A DNA stretch of 45,589 nucleotides from Psychrobacter glaciei (GTDB taxonomy: Bacteria > Pseudomonadota > Gammaproteobacteria > Pseudomonadales > Moraxellaceae), in contig NZ_BMZR01000011.1 in the NCBI RefSeq assembly GCF_014652895.1, positions 1 to 45,589 of the forward strand, in the 5' to 3' direction. Positions 42,989 through 45,589 of this stretch are shown piece by piece; position 1 is the stretch's first letter, and every line of letters starts with the position of its first letter. Under the pieces are notes generated by a model. The model had not been told where the DNA came from, searched no databases, and saw only the letters and a list, made by a program, of their open reading frames with translations. The position numbers were made by a program, and so were the translations under genes.

Positions 42989-43048
42989 ACATTGCTTACG
43001 CATTTATTTTAGTACCAATTTTAGTACCGAAACCTTAGAGGCGACCCC

Positions 43049-43381
43049 ATGACCGATCAAGTTGATAACTGGCACAAACTGGCACGCTACGACACCAATA
43101 TGCAAGGCGAGCTGCATGCCAATCTGCTACGCAACAATGGCATCACCGTGTCCTTGCAACCGCTAAGTGCCATTCCAGGGATGAATTCTGGTGTCGTCCT
43201 GTGGGTAGAAAACACGGATTTGGCACAAGCCCAGCGTATCCTAGATGGTGTTGAAAGCGACGACAATACTGGAGCGGATTTATTGGCTAGTATGAGTGAT
43301 ATAGAACTTGGTATTGTGTCAGGTAATCCGGTCAATCATGACGCAGCAGATAACCAATTTAATAAAGGCGGTAACGCATAA
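43049..43381 (+). CDS. DUF2007 family protein
   Basis: A 110-residue soluble protein. The first part matches the DUF2007 (putative signal-transducing) pattern: WHKLARYDTNMQGELHANLLRNNGI, then a strand with GVVLWVENTDLAQAQRIL. Members are small ferredoxin-like folds of unknown role. An unconserved acidic tail follows. The stop codon is directly adjacent to the ATG of the amidotransferase gene, which shows translational coupling and suggests a common transcript with thrB. Confidence 0.82.
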   Translation: MTDQVDNWHKLARYDTNMQGELHANLLRNNGITVSLQPLSAIPGMNSGVVLWVENTDLAQAQRILDGVESDDNTGADLLASMSDIELGIVSGNPVNHDAADNQFNKGGNA

Positions 43382-44305
43382 ATGTGTCAACTCCTAGGAA
43401 TGAACTGTAATACCCCGACGGATATTGGTTTTAGCTTTGCTGGCTTTCGCAAGCGCGGCGGCATGACGGACAGTCATGAAGATGGCTTTGGCATTGCGTT
43501 TTTTGAGCGTAGCGAGTGTGCCAATGATGACAGCTCTAAGCGTGATGAGTCGGCAAATGCCTCAACGGGACTGCGCTTGTTCCATGACAACCGACCAAGC
43601 CATCTGTCACCAGTCGCTGATTTGGTCAATAACTATCCAATCAAAGCCATGAACGTCATTGCGCATATTCGTAAAGCGACTCAAGGGCAGAATTGCTTGG
43701 CGAATACCCATCCTTTCGTTCGTGAAGTCTGGGGCGAACAGTGGGTGTTTGCGCATAATGGACAGATGAATAGTGAATTTATCAAACGCTGTCAGCGCTT
43801 GCAAGACAACGGTAACGCCTCACATTGCCAGCCAGTAGGCAATACTGACTCTGAAATGGCATTTTGCTACCTCGTTAATCGCCTAAAAAGTAGCTTTAAG
43901 TCGCGTCCCGATGATCAAACGCTGTTTAATTTTTTGACTACTCAATGTCGTTATTTATCCGCCAACGGTCTATTTAATTGTCTAATATCGAATGGTCGAT
44001 GGCAATTGGCTTATGCCGGTAGCTTATTGTTTTATCTCACGCGCCAAGCACCTTTTGGGGAAGCCAAACTGTCAGATGATGACTTAGCAATTAACTTTGG
44101 TGATGTGACGACGGATCAGGATAAAGTCACTATTTTAGTGACCGTTCCACTCACTGAAAATGAAAAATGGCAACAGCTGGCGGTCAATGAATGTTTGATC
44201 TTCCAAGACGGCGAGATTCTGTTTAAAGACAGCCCAAGCCAGCGTAAGTTTTTGACGATTGAGGAAGGTATTGCGGTGGCACGGGCGGTTGGAGCGAGTG
44301 TTTAG
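43382..44305 (+). CDS. Class II glutamine amidotransferase
   Basis: A 307-residue YafJ-like amidotransferase. Cys2 (MCQLLGMNC) becomes the N-terminal nucleophile after removal of Met1. RKATQG, NTHPF, AHNGQ and GNTDSE are the conserved substrate-binding segments, in order from about residue 97 to 160. There is no synthase domain behind it, so the acceptor of the ammonia is unknown; in this group glutaminase or peptide-amidase roles have been proposed. It starts at the very next base after the DUF2007 gene stop. Confidence 0.92.
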   Translation: MCQLLGMNCNTPTDIGFSFAGFRKRGGMTDSHEDGFGIAFFERSECANDDSSKRDESANASTGLRLFHDNRPSHLSPVADLVNNYPIKAMNVIAHIRKATQGQNCLANTHPFVREVWGEQWVFAHNGQMNSEFIKRCQRLQDNGNASHCQPVGNTDSEMAFCYLVNRLKSSFKSRPDDQTLFNFLTTQCRYLSANGLFNCLISNGRWQLAYAGSLLFYLTRQAPFGEAKLSDDDLAINFGDVTTDQDKVTILVTVPLTENEKWQQLAVNECLIFQDGEILFKDSPSQRKFLTIEEGIAVARAVGASV

Positions 44306-44380
44306 GGGATGATTAGCTTGTATTTCTAAATTCGCTGTTTCATTATCAAACTAACAGTTTAATAAAAATTAGGTGTAGCC

Positions 44381-45496
44381 ATGTTAGGCAATGACATTCA
44401 AATCAAACAGCTGGTAGGCGTAGGTGATGTGCATTTGAGCTTTCAACCAAAGCAAAGCGTGTATTGCCTGATTGGTGAAAACGGTATTGGTAAGACCAGA
44501 TGTTTAGAGGCTTTGTTTGCTTTATATTTTACTACCAATGAAATCCTTCATCCTAGCACTATGAGCGATGAGCTATTCACATTTGATAATATAATTGCTA
44601 ACGGGCGAACATTTAATAATGTTTCTAATGAAAATTTGAAAGGTTTCGAAAGTCATGGTATGGCTGTAGTCATGATTGGAGCTTTGAATCGAGGCACAAT
44701 CAAATATCATGAAGGTAATTTTGAAAAAAGTATTTTATCTTACGGTCCTCGCTTATCAAATTATCTTAGTACAAATCTTTCTGCATTAAATAGCAAAGAA
44801 ATGCAGAGCCTTGGGATGGGTGAGTTATTAAATCAATGGATAATTCAGCGTGCTCAATCTGCTAACCCTTATCAAGCTGTAGAAGATAATCGCGAAGTTG
44901 AAATTACCACGCTGCTAAATTTACTTAACAAAGTAGACGAGCGAATTGATAGTAAGTTTCTTGAAATATCAGGTAGCAATCGCGTATTTATCAAGGTAGC
45001 TGAACAGAAAACTGAGCTGTCTGAATTATCTAGTGGCTTTGCCTCAATACTAAAAATCATGCAGTCCATTATCGCAGGTTACAGTTATTTCACTAATGAA
45101 ACCAATATCGCTCATGTCAAAGGGGTGGTCTTCATTGATGAAATAGAAAGCCATCTTCATACCAAATGGCAAGCGACTATTATTCCTACCTTGAAACGTC
45201 TATTCCCTAATACTACCTTTTATATCACTACTCACTCTGCTATTGTTTTAAGTCAATTACAACATGGCGAAGCTTATGAGTTATACCGTGATAAAGAAGA
45301 TGGCGTGGTCAAAACTGAGCTGATAGAGCATCCGAATAACGCTGCATTTGTAGACCTACTAAAAGATGCCTTTGATATTGATATCAACAAGCTTAAGCTG
45401 GCTCGTGACAATGCTTCACAGCAAAAAAATGCTAAAAAAATACTGACTGAACTGTTAGAAAAACGGATCAATGAGCTTAAAGAAGGAACGCAATAA
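44381..45496 (+). CDS. AAA family ATPase (OLD/ABC-like)
   Basis: A 371-residue ATPase of the AAA_21/ABC-like class. Walker A is GENGIGKT (32-39), the signature-like motif ELSSGF is at 215-220, Walker B VVFIDEIE at 249-256 and the switch His at 285 in ITTHSAIV. No long coiled coil, nuclease or TOPRIM domain is attached. The family includes DNA-acting enzymes and the ATPase parts of several anti-phage systems, but the ATPase alone does not fix a role. The composition is AT-richer than that of the preceding core genes. A short frame follows 2 bp behind its stop and is probably a broken partner. Confidence 0.85.
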   Translation: MLGNDIQIKQLVGVGDVHLSFQPKQSVYCLIGENGIGKTRCLEALFALYFTTNEILHPSTMSDELFTFDNIIANGRTFNNVSNENLKGFESHGMAVVMIGALNRGTIKYHEGNFEKSILSYGPRLSNYLSTNLSALNSKEMQSLGMGELLNQWIIQRAQSANPYQAVEDNREVEITTLLNLLNKVDERIDSKFLEISGSNRVFIKVAEQKTELSELSSGFASILKIMQSIIAGYSYFTNETNIAHVKGVVFIDEIESHLHTKWQATIIPTLKRLFPNTTFYITTHSAIVLSQLQHGEAYELYRDKEDGVVKTELIEHPNNAAFVDLLKDAFDIDINKLKLARDNASQQKNAKKILTELLEKRINELKEGTQ

Positions 45497-45498
45497 TA

Positions 45499-45552
45499 AT
45501 GGATACAGAAATTGCGAAGTTACTGGACGAGACCATCCCAGATTCTGTGTAA
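45499..45552 (+). pseudogene. Possible truncated gene behind the AAA ATPase, 17 codons
   Basis: ATG lies 2 bp after the ATPase stop and reads MDTEIAKLLDETIPDSV before TAA (45550-45552). The ATPase 3' end supplies GAAGGA as a ribosome binding site (45482-45487). The tight coupling and coding-like start look like the beginning of a partner gene, but it stops at once. The window ends 37 bp later, so I cannot tell a truncation from a frameshift or a real mini-protein. No function can be assigned. Confidence 0.4.
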
Positions 45553-45589
45553 CTGCCATTTAGATTAAATGCTTACTAATACGATCATC

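Noticed and set aside
44381..45552. Naming the ATPase unit as Septu or another specific defence system
   Set aside because: Only the ATPase is intact; no HNH, TOPRIM or other effector is visible, so a system name cannot be supported.

Overview
The window looks like a chromosomal segment of a Psychrobacter-type member of the Moraxellaceae (Gammaproteobacteria). This is inferred from gene content and order (yqiA-parE, ribH-nusB-thiL-pgpA, glmU-glmS, a choline-kinase-like homoserine kinase, classical argA), moderate-to-low GC, and several families of short TA-flanked inverted-repeat elements scattered between housekeeping genes. I ran no database search.

Layout. 1-345 is the end of an rRNA operon: spacer, 5S rRNA and terminator. 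544-1800 holds two AT-rich genes of unknown function, one of them a membrane-anchored coiled-coil protein. 1896-6660 carries a DUF1289 protein, an esterase (YqiA), topoisomerase IV subunit B, a PlsC-like acyltransferase and a convergent SDR oxidoreductase. 6946-15713 holds an unrecognised 498-residue protein, a multi-TM MscS-related channel, an FKBP lipoprotein, argA, a small secreted protein and a patatin phospholipase, with small mobile elements in the gaps. recG (16096-18462) is flanked on both sides by related miniature elements.

19144-32882 is dominated by two RND efflux systems. The first (adaptor plus permease, + strand) is preceded by what looks like a decayed start of an outer-membrane factor gene. 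The second lies on the - strand as tetR, mipA, adaptor, permease and a double SpoIIAA-like protein. Its regulator's likely operator (GAC-N5-GTC, paired sites) lies in front of both tetR and mipA. Between the two systems are a zinc alcohol dehydrogenase and a MerR regulator whose leader is made of five 16-bp repeats, each carrying a Shine-Dalgarno-like core.

33269-41606 (all - strand) is biosynthetic: glmU-glmS (UDP-GlcNAc), ribH-nusB-thiL-pgpA (riboflavin, antitermination, thiamine, phospholipid) and hisF. 41795-44305 (+ strand) has homoserine kinase with an added C-terminal domain, a DUF2007 protein and a class II glutamine amidotransferase. The window ends with an OLD/ABC-like AAA ATPase followed by a 17-codon reading frame that may be a truncated partner gene.

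I see no tRNA gene, CRISPR array, full insertion sequence or prophage. The most unusual material is the set of nested or recg-flanking TA-bounded miniature elements, the SD-repeat leader of the MerR gene, the inferred TetR operator pair, the decayed outer-membrane factor, and the uncharacterised genes at both ends.
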